64,000 bases of DNA from Paenibacillus sp. HGH0039 (GCF_000411255.1 NZ_KE150412.1:134197-198196), one strand, 5' to 3'. Shown: positions 34,381 through 43,595, counted from the stretch's first letter. A program made the numbers and translations. The notes: generated by a model not told the origin, from the letters alone.

Positions 34381-34509
34381 ATAGGATTTGGTTTTTTCCT
34401 GATCTGTTCTCGTGAACTCCATGATTATATTCTTCACATAAATTTGTGAAGAATGTACATAAAAAGAATGCGTATCCTGTCGCGCTAAGTCCAGTCCAAT
34501 GCAGTTTAC

Positions 34510-35298
34510 TTAATCGGAATTGATTTTTTTGCCCGAAATCCAGTAATTCGTTACAAAGAGGATCAGCGTAATCCAAACAAGCGTTACGAGTGTATGCTCC
34601 ATTTCTCTTGAAGGCATCGATCCTGCGATCAGCAATTCCATGGCCAGCTTGCTCATACTTGCCGGATTTATTAAATCGACGATCGGACTTATACCCGCCA
34701 TAATCCGGGAACCGATAAGCAAAACAATCGCCGTTAATGCAATCATACTCTGGCTGTTAAAAAGGGTACTGAGCATAGTGATAAAAGAAGTAACAAAACA
34801 AATCCATACCAGATAAAGCAATAAGGCCGTCATCATCTGGAAAAACGGAACCTTCGTAAAAAGAAAATGAACATATACATAAGAAACGAAGTATCCCATT
34901 GCTACACTGAAAGCGGCCATCAAATAATGGGTTATGATTTTTCCAGCTAGATAGGTACGGACAGTTACAGGTCGTGTCAGGATGAAAGCCAACATGCCGT
35001 TTGCCTTTTCGCTTTGAATCATCCCCATCATGGAGACGGCAAGAATAATCAGGCCGAGTTGATCAAATTGAGATCCCAACGTGCCGGCTAGAACTTCCCC
35101 GCCTTTTTGAGCAGCCATAATCGGATCGATGGTGATTCCCTTCCCACTGCCTAATGTTCCCAGAATGGATGGCAAGTAATGAGTCACTATGGGCTGGGTC
35201 ATTCCCAATAAAATAAAAACGACCGGCAGCCATATCACTTTTAGCTCACGTATCATTTGAACCCCTTCTTTTTTTACGAGCACATAGAATGTATTCAT
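34510..35298 (-). CDS. ABC-2 type transporter permease (YxlG-like)
   Basis: 262 residues with about six membrane segments, beginning ELKVIWLPVVFILLGMTQPIV. A cytoplasmic loop MMGMIQSEKANGMLAFILTRPVTVRTYLAGKI is typical of ABC-2 permeases. It pairs with the ATPase immediately upstream (no gap) and the PLD-N protein before that, the same order as yxlE-yxlF-yxlG of Bacillus subtilis. The transported substrate is unknown. A drug, peptide or lipid are possible. Confidence 0.88.
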   Translation of the reverse strand: MNTFYVLVKKEGVQMIRELKVIWLPVVFILLGMTQPIVTHYLPSILGTLGSGKGITIDPIMAAQKGGEVLAGTLGSQFDQLGLIILAVSMMGMIQSEKANGMLAFILTRPVTVRTYLAGKIITHYLMAAFSVAMGYFVSYVYVHFLFTKVPFFQMMTALLLYLVWICFVTSFITMLSTLFNSQSMIALTAIVLLIGSRIMAGISPIVDLINPASMSKLAMELLIAGSMPSREMEHTLVTLVWITLILFVTNYWISGKKINSD

Positions 35299-36201
35299 TT
35301 ACTTCACCACCAGTTGCAGGAAAATTTCTTCTAACGTGTCGGTATGGATTTCGAATTTTACGATGTCCACTTCATGAACAAGAGCGTTTTCCAATACTCT
35401 GTTTTTATCTGTTTGGATATTTTCGACTTCGATATCAATCCTGTTCCCGGTAACTTCTATCTCTCTCACGTAAGGCAATTTTTTTGCAACGTCAATCCAT
35501 TTTAAATCTTTCGCTGTACATTGTATGCTCAGCTTGTTTTTGTTACTGCGAGCGAAAAGTTCGGCAATCGTGGTGTCTTCTATTTTGATTCCGTTGCTTA
35601 TCATCACAAATCGTTCGCATATTTCTTCAGCATCGCTAAGTATGTGGGTGGACAATATAATCGTGGTATCTTGTTTGATATCCCGGATCAGGTTTACCAC
35701 TTCCCGCCGGCCAATCGGATCCAGTGCGGATACCGGTTCATCCATAACGATGAGCGCAGGCTTGTGCAGCAGTGCTTGTGCAATACCGAGCCGCTGTTTC
35801 ATACCGCCGGAAAAGGTGCCGACTTTTGAATTCCCGACCTCCCTTAGTCCAACTTTAGCCAAAATCTCCGGGATTGAATGGATTAATTCTTCTTTTTGCA
35901 GTCCGGAAAGCTGCCCCATAAACGCAAGAGTTTCCCGAGCTGTCATCCAATGATAAAAGTTTGGGTACTGCGGCAAGTAGCCGATTTCCCTTTTCATTTG
36001 CGCTATTTTATTCCCATTGAGCAAAACTTCGCCCTCGTCCGGCTTGATCATATCTGTAATCATTTTTAGTAAAGTCGATTTCCCCGCTCCGTTCGGACCG
36101 ATTAAGCCGACACATTCCCCCGTACTAAGCTCCATCGAGAAATCATTTACCGCAATTTTATCTTTATAGGCCTTCTTTACATGCTTGATCTCCAATTTCA
36201 T
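35299..36201 (-). CDS. ABC transporter ATP-binding protein (YxlF-like)
   Basis: 300 residues. Walker A is GPNGAGKST, signature FSGGMKQR, Walker B ALIVMDEPVSALDP, switch histidine LSTHIL. The C-terminal ~90 residues form the extra domain of BcrA/YxlF-type ATPases. Its ATG overlaps the end of the PLD-N gene by four bases (ATGA), and its stop abuts the permease start, so all three are coupled. Confidence 0.93.
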   Translation of the reverse strand: MKLEIKHVKKAYKDKIAVNDFSMELSTGECVGLIGPNGAGKSTLLKMITDMIKPDEGEVLLNGNKIAQMKREIGYLPQYPNFYHWMTARETLAFMGQLSGLQKEELIHSIPEILAKVGLREVGNSKVGTFSGGMKQRLGIAQALLHKPALIVMDEPVSALDPIGRREVVNLIRDIKQDTTIILSTHILSDAEEICERFVMISNGIKIEDTTIAELFARSNKNKLSIQCTAKDLKWIDVAKKLPYVREIEVTGNRIDIEVENIQTDKNRVLENALVHEVDIVKFEIHTDTLEEIFLQLVVK

Positions 36202-36437
36202 AGTTTCACGTCATCCTTTCGGCCTAGCACAAAGTACAGAATGGGACCCAGTGTATGAACGAAAAGGATTATACAGGTCCATAGGAGAACGCTCTTTCTC
36301 GTCGTTCTGTGCCGGTATAGATCAATTAAGGCAATCAGAACCAGCAGGGTACCAATGGCTAAAAACGGGAGAAGCATAGGGATAAAAGCCATAAAGTCAA
36401 TTTCTTTTAATTCGTCAAACCCATAATGCAGCTGCAT
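36198..36437 (-). CDS. Small PLD-nuclease-N-terminal-domain membrane protein (YxlE-like)
   Basis: 79 residues from ATG 36437-36435 after AGAGGTGCTACACAC. Two membrane segments (about residues 15-37 and 49-70) with LIALIDLYRHRT and the closing signature LGPILYFVLGRKDD of the PLDc_N family. In Bacillus subtilis, YxlE is a negative regulator of SigY. No sigma factor gene lies here, so it may act on the transporter or another regulator. Confidence 0.85.
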   Translation of the reverse strand: MQLHYGFDELKEIDFMAFIPMLLPFLAIGTLLVLIALIDLYRHRTTRKSVLLWTCIILFVHTLGPILYFVLGRKDDVKL

Positions 36438-36454
36438 GTGTGTAGCACCTCTTT

Positions 36455-36536
36455 TATTATCGTTATTGATAACGATAATATTAACTTCAAAGCGCGTTCG
36501 TTGCAATACCTATTCTCATTATTTATAATAAGAATA
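36455..36536. promoter_or_regulatory. Twin 26-base dyad operators in the divergent promoter region
   Basis: Site A (36455-36480) has arms TATTATCGTTAT and ATAACGATAATA about a TG centre, exact. Site B (36511-36536) has arms TATTCTCATTAT and ATAATAAGAATA about TT, 11 of 12 paired. The two are clearly the same motif (TATTMTCRTTAT) with centres 56 bases apart. They lie between the yxlEFG-like operon and the divergent winged-helix gene. Confidence 0.7.
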
Positions 36537-36585
36537 GAAGCGCAGAGCTTCGAAAACCAATTCATGCCCACACAAGGAGAAAATG

Positions 36586-37125
36586 ATGGCTAACAAAGCG
36601 GAAATTTTAATGCATCCGGTAAGAATGAAAATCTCTCAAGTGCTGATGAGGAACAAAGACACGGGACTGACATCCTTGGAAATGGTCAAAATCATCAAAG
36701 ACGTACCTCAAGCCACTTTATATAGACATATACAGGTGATGTCGGATGCGGGAATCCTACGTGTACTTAAAGAAAAAAAAGTGAAATCCGTTGTGGAAAA
36801 ATACTATGTTCTGAATGAACTTGAAGCGAAGTTAAATGTGGAAGAATGGAAAAAAGCTTCTCATGAAAAGAAGCTTGATTATGTTTCCTATTATCAGCTA
36901 TCCCTTATGACTCAATATCAAACTTATCTCAAAAAAATAGAAGAACAAAACACCCGGGAAGACGGCGCCACTTTTTCATTGGTAGAAATGAAGCTGGATG
37001 AGGAACAATTCAGTCAGTTTCAGAACGAATTAAACGAATTGATGACGAAGTATTACCATTCCGCGGGCAAAGATACTAATGCACCGGTCCGAACGATTGC
37101 CTTTACGATTATTCCGGATGCTTAG
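36586..37125 (+). CDS. Winged-helix transcriptional regulator (ArsR-like)
   Basis: 179 residues. The N-terminal winged helix is AEILMHPVRMKISQVLMRNK, then LTSLEMVKIIKDVPQATLYRHIQVMSDAGILRVLKEKK. The C-terminal ~100 residues (LDYVSYYQLSLMTQYQTYLKKIEEQ...) are a sensor or dimerisation domain with no known motif. It is divergent from the YxlEFG-like transporter, with twin operators between, so it probably represses that operon and itself. Start is ATG 36586 (or 36583) after AAGGAG. Confidence 0.85.
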   Translation: MANKAEILMHPVRMKISQVLMRNKDTGLTSLEMVKIIKDVPQATLYRHIQVMSDAGILRVLKEKKVKSVVEKYYVLNELEAKLNVEEWKKASHEKKLDYVSYYQLSLMTQYQTYLKKIEEQNTREDGATFSLVEMKLDEEQFSQFQNELNELMTKYYHSAGKDTNAPVRTIAFTIIPDA

Positions 37126-37246
37126 AAGTCTGAGATGCTGATACAGCTTGCCTTCATCCTCTCTGTTGTTCCGGTCCCTATGCGGTCCGAGTTATAGCTG
37201 CATGCGCCGCTGGAAATCCTGAACAGGTTCCTTACAATCTCGGAAC

Positions 37247-38224
37247 TCAGTTTGACGAAAGCTTTTTACGTCTGACGCTATAGCGTCTCATTGAGCTGGG
37301 AACACCTTTAATCTCAAGAATACCCTCATAAATCAACTGCCTCAACCGAAATTCAAAATAGGCGTCTCCGATATATTGCTCACAACAGCCCATCGCTTCT
37401 CCAATTAGACGGGCTGCTTTCAGATAACGAGAATCGGAGGCTGGTCTTAGCTTGTCCAGCTTGTCCAGCAAGTACATGTCATAATAATCATCCGGCACCT
37501 CAGTCACTGCGCCGTCGCGCCAAATTCGAAGTGCTCCGCTTTGCTTCGAGATTGTTTGCCATTCTTGCTCCAATCTGGCCTTATCCGCATCCTTCAGGAA
37601 ACTACTGTCGTCCATGCGGACAAGCGCCGCTTGCAGTTTATCTGACGGAATCTCTCCCGAGTGCCTGTAGCTGATCGTGGCATTCGGACGATTATCAAGT
37701 TCCTCGCAGATTGTGCAAGCGTCATAGAGTGCTAAAGAATTTGACCGCCCGCTAAGCAAACGGAACGCGTGCAGCATTCCCGTCTGCTCGCATGCGTTGC
37801 GGCTGGTCCAGACAATTACCTTCGCCTGCTCCGGAATTTTGTTGACCCTTTCCAGTAACTGACCGTAATCTTCTTCAGGGTCATCGCAGACTTCAAAGGG
37901 CTCGGTAATATGGTCCTGAAACCAGTCCCGCCTTGCTTTCCGTCCTTCGTAAGAGTCCAAGCCATGAATCGGTCCAATGGCGTAGTTCTCGCTCAGCGTA
38001 ATCACCTTGTGTGTGCCCGACCAGTTGAGCTGCTTCAGAGCCGCTTTTATGCTGCCCGCAAAGGAATAGCCTACAACAAAATGGACACGGGTACAGGTCG
38101 GAACCGGGTCCCAGGCCGCCTTTTTTTCTGCGGATTCAATTAATTCGTCATACAGTTCAATGAGTTCGGAAACCGATGTTTCCAGCGGCGCTTCCCGTTC
38201 TTTCAGCTTCCTGATTTGTTCCAA
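37247..38224 (-). CDS. DUF1835/DUF3658-domain protein
   Basis: 325 residues. The DUF1835 part begins VHFVVGYSFAGSIKAALKQL and contains the typical KVITLSENYAIGPI and WFQDHI. The C-terminal DUF3658 part covers LRRASD-like helices near 270-320. The function of both families is unknown. The start is TTG at 38224-38222 with only a weak purine tract before it. No better in-frame start exists, since the first DUF1835 strand is only 47 residues in. It starts 10 bases after the stop of the small membrane protein, so they may be cotranscribed. Confidence 0.82.
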   Translation of the reverse strand: MEQIRKLKEREAPLETSVSELIELYDELIESAEKKAAWDPVPTCTRVHFVVGYSFAGSIKAALKQLNWSGTHKVITLSENYAIGPIHGLDSYEGRKARRDWFQDHITEPFEVCDDPEEDYGQLLERVNKIPEQAKVIVWTSRNACEQTGMLHAFRLLSGRSNSLALYDACTICEELDNRPNATISYRHSGEIPSDKLQAALVRMDDSSFLKDADKARLEQEWQTISKQSGALRIWRDGAVTEVPDDYYDMYLLDKLDKLRPASDSRYLKAARLIGEAMGCCEQYIGDAYFEFRLRQLIYEGILEIKGVPSSMRRYSVRRKKLSSN

Positions 38225-38233
38225 AGCGGTTAT

Positions 38234-38416
38234 CTAGAATAAATTTAGCAAGGCCGACAAAATTACAACAACTATAGGACCTATCACCGCGAATCCGATA
38301 AAAACGGCTAATAATTTAAGAGGGGCGGATAATCCTTTTGCGGCGATTAAATGATCGATTTTTTCGTTTAAGTTCCTTAGTTCTTTTAATATTTCCTTAT
38401 TGGTTTCATCATTCAT
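38234..38416 (-). CDS. Small single-span membrane protein
   Basis: 60 residues. A charged N-terminal amphipathic helix (EILKELRNLNEKIDHLIAAK) is followed by one membrane helix (residues 33-58, rich in valine and isoleucine). The ATG follows AGAGGCGATAAAAT. Function unknown. It is the gene just upstream of the DUF1835 protein. Confidence 0.72.
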   Translation of the reverse strand: MNDETNKEILKELRNLNEKIDHLIAAKGLSAPLKLLAVFIGFAVIGPIVVVILSALLNLF

Positions 38417-38577
38417 ATTTTATCGCCTCTTTCGTATATAACAAAGAAATACCGCACTCACTTATTTTACCATAATTAGGTTTGACGTTTCCCTTTATCT
38501 GGTTCCAACCAGTTAGATCAGGAAAGTTATTCCGATCATGCTGCCGCCAGAAACACGGTACAAGATATCGGATAAGC

Positions 38578-39333
38578 CTAGTTAGAGCCGCTTGGCAGAA
38601 TTAACAAAATTCCAAGTGCGATGATGATCATAAATAAGTACCGCTCGAAATTTTCAGCGGAAATTCGCTTATTCAAGAGGACGCCAAGTCCGGTAGCCGC
38701 AAGAATAGCGGGCAAAGAGTACGCATACAAAACCAACGCGTCTGCCGTCCATAATCCGCCGAGTGCATGTCCTGTCACAACGAGTAAACCGGATATAAGA
38801 AAATGTGCTTGCAGCGTGCCCCGAAAACGATCCGGATTCCAGCGCCGCAAGGTACCGTAAACCACGACCGGTACACCGTTAAAATTATAGGCGCTGCCAA
38901 GAACTCCGGAAGCAAAACCGAACGGCAAAACCCATCCTCGGTTGTGAAGCAGCGGCCGCCCGATTTTCCGGGAAAGTAACTTCTTCAGCAAGGAATAACA
39001 GCCGAAAATGATTAAGAAAATACCAAGTGCGGAAGTAATCACGATAGCAGGAATAAGGTGAAGCATAATAAGCCCGAAAGGAATGCCGATTACAGTGGAA
39101 ACGGCCAATCGAATCAGGACAGGACGTTCAACATGGCGCCAGCCGCTAAACACGGTCAGCAATGCAACGGTCAGCCCCGCCAAACCGATCAGAGAAACCG
39201 ACGTTTGCAGAGGCACCGGCAGCAGGGCAAGCAAAGGCATGCTCACGATCGCCTCCCCGAAGCCGAACATAGATTTCATGAAGGCGCCGACAAAAACCGC
39301 AGCGACCACCAGCGCGATCAGAGAGAAAGTCAT
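38578..39333 (-). CDS. TauE/SafE (TSUP) family membrane transporter
   Basis: 251 residues from ATG 39333-39331 after GGGAGGGAGCA. About eight membrane segments. The two family repeats begin with KSMFGFGEAIVSMPLLALL and WVLPFGFASGVLGSAYNFNG. TSUP proteins move sulfite, sulfonates or organic anions. The substrate here is unknown. No sulfur genes adjoin. Confidence 0.88.
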   Translation of the reverse strand: MTFSLIALVVAAVFVGAFMKSMFGFGEAIVSMPLLALLPVPLQTSVSLIGLAGLTVALLTVFSGWRHVERPVLIRLAVSTVIGIPFGLIMLHLIPAIVITSALGIFLIIFGCYSLLKKLLSRKIGRPLLHNRGWVLPFGFASGVLGSAYNFNGVPVVVYGTLRRWNPDRFRGTLQAHFLISGLLVVTGHALGGLWTADALVLYAYSLPAILAATGLGVLLNKRISAENFERYLFMIIIALGILLILPSGSN

Positions 39334-39692
39334 TGCTCCCTCCCATCGGCTAAATAAGACCGCCTGTTCAACCATTTAGCATCAACATTAAAATAACGCA
39401 AAGAACCCCTCCTTTTTGTACAGGTCTATATAATATCATACGTTTTCTATGTATAAAATACGTGTTTTAACGGGTTTTAAGTGCTTTTAAAGCGGTTTTA
39501 AGACCATCGAACAATATCCTATACATGAAGTTTTTATATGGCCTTTAAACGTGGTTATAGACTATCTGATAAGGTGTGAAATTTATGGAGTTTTCCGTTG
39601 TCATGTACGTATGTCTCTGGTATGCACGCGCGTCACCCGTTTTCTCCGGCGGGCTCCCCGCTCTTTGCTGTTCTCATCGACAGTCGCATGTT
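39334..39692. other. Noncoding interval with phased TTTTAA tracts
   Basis: TTTTAA occurs four times at 39465, 39475, 39485 and 39496, intervals 10, 10 and 11 bases. Such helically phased tracts can bend DNA or act as a cooperative protein site. No gene, terminator or promoter of note was found in the rest. Confidence 0.4.
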
Positions 39693-40751
39693 TCACCCTG
39701 ATCGCTCAGCATGCTGTTCGATGACTTCCGCCAAGTGTTCGGCATCTCGCCCCATCCACCCTAACAAAGCGGAGCCGCGGCAGGATTGCCAAGGCAATCC
39801 TAAATAATACAATCCTTTCACCTTGCTGACACCGCTGCGATGAATCGGCTTTCCGTTGACATCTACCGCTTCCGGAATGTCGATCCACGGATAAGCGTTT
39901 CGAAAACCGGTGGCCCAAATGACAGTAGATACCTTCATCCGCGATTTGTCCTTAAAGAGGATCTCTGCGGAGTCTGCATCTATTGCTCTTTGCTTCAAAG
40001 AAACGATTCTTTTTTTCAGCAGGGATTTTAATTCCGTCCCGTATACTTGCTCGGGTTGTTTTTTCAGCCAAGAACCAAGCGGAGACTCTGCGTTCGCTTT
40101 CAACAAACCGAATGTCTCGAAATACCAGAAAATGTTTCTTCCGAACAATTGCATGGGTTTAAAATGCATGGGTCGGCTCACCGAGATCGTAACTGGCCTG
40201 CGATCCGAAAGCTCAACCGCGATTTGCGCACCCGAATTGCCGCCGCCGACCACCAGTACGGGACCGTCCGCAAGCTGTGATTCATTTTTATAGCTGGAAG
40301 AATGCAACTGAACGATTTCTTTCGGCAGTTTTTTCGCAAAATCCGGGATAACAGGTTCTTGGAAAGGCCCCGTGGCCACGAGTACTTGACGCGCAGTAAA
40401 AGTTTCCTGTCCGGTTTCAATTTTAAAACCAAATTCATGTTTAGTAAGTGAATATACATTCGTCTGATGCCGGATAGGCAGAGCGAAAGCCTTGGCATAC
40501 GCCTCCAAATAATCAGCCGTTTCATCCTTGGCAGGCAAGCCTTCAGGCACCCCCGGAAACTTCATGCCGGGAAGGCTGCTGTACATCCTCGGTGTAAATA
40601 AAGTCAAGGAATCGTAGCGCGATCTCCAAGAATCTCCGGTCCGTTTATGGGCATCCAGAATGAAGAAGGTGACTCCTTTCCGCTTCAGTAAATACCCCAT
40701 AGCCAGACCGGCTTGTCCTCCGCCGATTATGATAACTTCCACATGGTTCAT
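39693..40751 (-). CDS. Flavin-containing monooxygenase-like NAD(P)/FAD protein
   Basis: About 352 residues. The FAD-binding GxGxxG is VEVIIIGGGQAGLAMGYLL near the start. A second NAD(P) site is GPVLVVGGGNSGAQIAVELS near 170-190, and the ATGFRNAYPW motif is of the CzcO/YpdA kind. It probably oxygenates a small nucleophile or ketone, or serves as a putative Baeyer-Villiger-type enzyme. Substrate unknown. In-frame starts are GTG 40757 and ATG 40751 after AGGGGAAAT. It follows the TetR gene after 36 bases and is in the same operon. Confidence 0.87.
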   Translation of the reverse strand: MNHVEVIIIGGGQAGLAMGYLLKRKGVTFFILDAHKRTGDSWRSRYDSLTLFTPRMYSSLPGMKFPGVPEGLPAKDETADYLEAYAKAFALPIRHQTNVYSLTKHEFGFKIETGQETFTARQVLVATGPFQEPVIPDFAKKLPKEIVQLHSSSYKNESQLADGPVLVVGGGNSGAQIAVELSDRRPVTISVSRPMHFKPMQLFGRNIFWYFETFGLLKANAESPLGSWLKKQPEQVYGTELKSLLKKRIVSLKQRAIDADSAEILFKDKSRMKVSTVIWATGFRNAYPWIDIPEAVDVNGKPIHRSGVSKVKGLYYLGLPWQSCRGSALLGWMGRDAEHLAEVIEQHAERSG

Positions 40752-40787
40752 CTTCACATTTCCCCTAGCTGCGATTTTATCGTTTCT

Positions 40788-41378
40788 CTAATGTCCCTTT
40801 AACAAACCTTGAGCGAATGTACGAACACCGAACTGGAGAAAATCTTCCACTTTGACGAGCGTTATTTTTTGACCGTAAAGCGAAGCGGATATAAAATAGC
40901 CGAGATTCATCCAAATAAAAGTCATCGCCGACGCTTCAAAATCGGTTCTCTGAATGACGCCGTTCTCGTACATACGGGTTAAATAGTCGACAAGCAGCTC
41001 CTTTAATTGAATCGGTATAGCGGCTGTTTTTTCGTCCAGTTCAGGAAACTGCCCGGTCTCTCTTAATCCGATTAACACCATCTCGCCATTGTGCTTCATA
41101 AACTCCTGGTACGCTCGCGCAACGTGGGTCAGGTCGGATTGAAGCTCTCCCATTAAGCTGTCAAAGACTTGATGGATGCCGGGAACATAGGAATACCGGT
41201 CCACTAAGGCGTCCAAGATTCCTTGTTTATTAACAAAATGCCGGAAAATCGTACTTTCGTTCACACCGGCTGCTTTTGCGATTGCGCGTGTCGTCATGCC
41301 TTTGTATCCCTTTTCCTTCATTAAAGAGATGGCGGCAGTTAAAATCTTATCTCGGGTTTCTTGCGCAGTATGTTCCAT
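40788..41378 (-). CDS. TetR-family regulator of the monooxygenase operon
   Basis: 196 residues from ATG 41378 (AAAGGTG six bases before it). Helix-turn-helix: AISLMKEKGYKGMTTRAIAKAAGVNESTIFRHFVNKQGILDAL. The rest is the ligand-binding domain, unassigned. A near-perfect 30-base palindrome immediately upstream is its likely operator, so it autoregulates the operon. Confidence 0.9.
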   Translation of the reverse strand: MEHTAQETRDKILTAAISLMKEKGYKGMTTRAIAKAAGVNESTIFRHFVNKQGILDALVDRYSYVPGIHQVFDSLMGELQSDLTHVARAYQEFMKHNGEMVLIGLRETGQFPELDEKTAAIPIQLKELLVDYLTRMYENGVIQRTDFEASAMTFIWMNLGYFISASLYGQKITLVKVEDFLQFGVRTFAQGLLKGH

Positions 41379-41389
41379 CTGCATCACCT

Positions 41390-41419
41390 TTCATGCGTGC
41401 AAGTACTTGCTTGCATGAA
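41390..41419. promoter_or_regulatory. 30-base palindromic TetR operator
   Basis: The core GCAAGTACTTGC (41399-41410) is exact, with outer arms TTCATGC and GCATGAA (41390-41396, 41413-41419). Only the two inner pairs are imperfect. It starts 12 bases upstream of the TetR start codon. Confidence 0.7.
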
Positions 41420-41634
41420 GTATAGCATGGCGGACCACGTTTTGAAAGGTTCATTCCGGCTGTATCAAATGGATGAATAGTTGAGAGAAAGCAGTATTGA
41501 AAGTATATTTTTGACGGATGAATATTTGTTTATTTCATTTACCTATAAAAGTTATTTCCATTATATATTATACCAATAAAAGTCGATGTGTTATTGTTAT
41601 AAATTAAATAACGGAATTGAGGTGGAATGCACTT

Positions 41635-42186
41635 ATGTCTATCTATGATTTTCAAGTGAACACAATTAACGGTAATCTTATTGAATTGTCAATTTATCGT
41701 GGAAAAGTTCTCCTAATTGTCAACACTGCCAGTAGGTGCAGTTATTCTCGCCAATTCGCTGGTCTTCAAAAGCTTTACGAAAGTCATAATGAGCGAGATT
41801 TTGAGATTCTCTGTTTTCCTTGTAACCAATTCAACGAAAAAGAGCCAGGAAGCAACTCGGAAGTGCAAGAATATTGTGAGAGTAACTTTGGAGTGACGTT
41901 TCCGTTATTTGAGAAAATGGAGGTTAGAGGTCAAAAGACTCATCCATTATTTCAATTTTTGACAGAGCAAGCTCCATTTCATGGTTTCAATACCCAGACT
42001 TCAGACGGTCAAAAGATGCAAAACTTTCTGCAAGAAAAATATCCTGATTTATACGCTGGTGATGGGATCAAGTGGAATTTCACAAAGTTTTTGATCGATC
42101 AGAACGGTCAGTTGTACGGAAGATACGAAACAACGACGGAACCATTTGAAATAGAGCCAATAATTAAATCATTGCTTTTAAAGTAA
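41635..42186 (+). CDS. Glutathione peroxidase-family thiol peroxidase (cysteine type)
   Basis: 183 residues from ATG 41635 after GAGGTGG. Peroxidatic cysteine Cys35 in NTASRCSYSRQFAGL. The catalytic glutamine Gln65 in CFPCNQF, and the tryptophan-asparagine pair in GIKWNFTKFLID complete the tetrad. Usual NTASKCGFTPQY is altered to SRCSYSRQF, but no essential residue is lost. In bacteria these enzymes usually take electrons from thioredoxin. The gene is visibly richer in A and T than its neighbours, suggesting a separate origin. Confidence 0.9.
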   Translation: MSIYDFQVNTINGNLIELSIYRGKVLLIVNTASRCSYSRQFAGLQKLYESHNERDFEILCFPCNQFNEKEPGSNSEVQEYCESNFGVTFPLFEKMEVRGQKTHPLFQFLTEQAPFHGFNTQTSDGQKMQNFLQEKYPDLYAGDGIKWNFTKFLIDQNGQLYGRYETTTEPFEIEPIIKSLLLK

Positions 42187-42333
42187 ATGAACATTTTCGG
42201 TAATAAACGGACACGTTTGCTCAATTAACCCAGACTCAACATTGAGGTTAAACTTAGCCTAATCTTTAAAAGAACGAACGAATATGCTAGCATGAGTTTG
42301 TAATCCGCACTGTAGGTCAAAGGAGGAATTTCA

Positions 42334-43047
42334 TTGAAGGATTTAAATAAATCCGAATGGAAGGCAGCTTCCATAAAAGCGGTTCTGTTCGATATGGACG
42401 GCGTCCTTATAGACAGCGAACCGATATATTTTGATATTGAACGCAGTTCGTTCGACCATTTCGGCGTGCCTGTGAGCGAAGAGGACCATCATAGTTTTGT
42501 CGGTGTAACGCTGGAATCCATGTGGGAGCAAATACTGGACAAGCACCGGATTCCGTTTGCGCTGGAGCAGGTGTTAACGTATCACAAGGACAATGTGATG
42601 ACTATTTTGTCCGGACATACGGAGCTTACGGCCATGCCTCAAGCGGAACGCTGGTTAAGCTGGCTCAAAGAAAAGCAGATTCCGGTAGCTGTCGCCTCCT
42701 CTTCCCCCCGGCCGCTTATTGAGCTGATTATGGACAAGACCGGCCTTGGGCGTTACCTTGACGTACGAGTCAGCGGAGAGGAAGTCAATCACGGAAAACC
42801 GGCGCCGGACATTTTTCTTCATGCGGCCGGCTTGCTGGGAGTGGAACCCTCTTCCTGTCTCGTCATCGAAGATTCGCGCAACGGCGTCATTGCCGCGAAA
42901 AGCGCCGGCATGCGGTGCATCGGACTTCAAAATCCCGGTTCGGGCAATCAGGATCTTTCACTCGCCGATCACCGGGTAAGCAGTTTTGAAGAGCTCTGGG
43001 CTTTAAAAGATTCGCTGCCTTTTGCCCCGCTTTCTTCGCTAACTTAA
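42334..43047 (+). CDS. HAD-superfamily phosphatase/phosphomutase, beta-PGM-like
   Basis: 237 residues, TTG start at 42334 after AAAGGAGGAATTTCA. Motif I is FDMDGVLIDSEP, motif II is VASSSPRP, motif III lysine in HGKPAPDIF, and motif IV is VIEDSRNGVIAAKSAG. The alpha-helical cap follows motif I. Possible activities are beta-phosphoglucomutase or a sugar phosphatase. A terminator follows. Confidence 0.9.
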   Translation: MKDLNKSEWKAASIKAVLFDMDGVLIDSEPIYFDIERSSFDHFGVPVSEEDHHSFVGVTLESMWEQILDKHRIPFALEQVLTYHKDNVMTILSGHTELTAMPQAERWLSWLKEKQIPVAVASSSPRPLIELIMDKTGLGRYLDVRVSGEEVNHGKPAPDIFLHAAGLLGVEPSSCLVIEDSRNGVIAAKSAGMRCIGLQNPGSGNQDLSLADHRVSSFEELWALKDSLPFAPLSSLT

Positions 43048-43062
43048 CAGTTACAAAAGGCG

Positions 43063-43098
43063 AAAAGAGCTTGCCTTCTCATGAAGACAAGCTCTTTT
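43063..43098 (+). terminator. Terminator after the HAD gene
   Basis: AAAAGAGCTTG (43063-43073) pairs with CAAGCTCTTTT (43088-43098), loop of 14 bases, then TGT. Confidence 0.75.
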
Positions 43099-43219
43099 GT
43101 CATTCCCACCAATCCTTCATTTCACTGAACGAAACATCCCACAGCTTCGCATTTCCTTTCAGGGTAATCGTAAAATCGCCCCGGAAGGCTTCCTGCTTTC
43201 GTACGATTCAGTTTAGGAT

Positions 43220-43531
43220 CTACTCCTCCTGTACATCCGCCCCTAATTCGCTCGCAATTTCAATGACCAAGGGAATGACGACTTTATTCGTACCGGACAC
43301 GTAGATGTCCCCCTCGTAATGCCTGAATGGAATCTTGGTGTCCTCGTCGTAGCTCCACATGAAAAAGTCCCCTTCAATGGACATGCTGGTTGCGCCATTC
43401 ACCGTAAAAACGGTTGTATAAGTAAAATCGGCTTTGGACGAGAAAAGCTGTTTGCACTCCTCCAAAGAGATCGTTTTTGCGGAATTGCCGTTTTCCTGAA
43501 ACGCCCTTGTAATGCGATAACGCTGGCTCAT
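43220..43531 (-). CDS. Uncharacterised small protein
   Basis: 103 residues, unrecognised. The ATG follows AGGGGAGGCATTTCA, a strong site. Cytoplasmic, beta-rich (FTYTTVFTVNGATSMSIEGDFFMWSYDEDTKIPFRHYEGDIYV), with an acidic C-terminal tail (GADVQEE). No motifs. Stands alone. Confidence 0.72.
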   Translation of the reverse strand: MSQRYRITRAFQENGNSAKTISLEECKQLFSSKADFTYTTVFTVNGATSMSIEGDFFMWSYDEDTKIPFRHYEGDIYVSGTNKVVIPLVIEIASELGADVQEE

Positions 43532-43595
43532 TGAAATGCCTCCCCTATTTTTTAGTACATCTATTATATCTTAGGAACGCATAAGGACAAAATGA

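Noticed and set aside
39465-39501. TTTTAA repeats as a CRISPR array
   Set aside because: Units are too short, without spacers of constant length or Cas genes.
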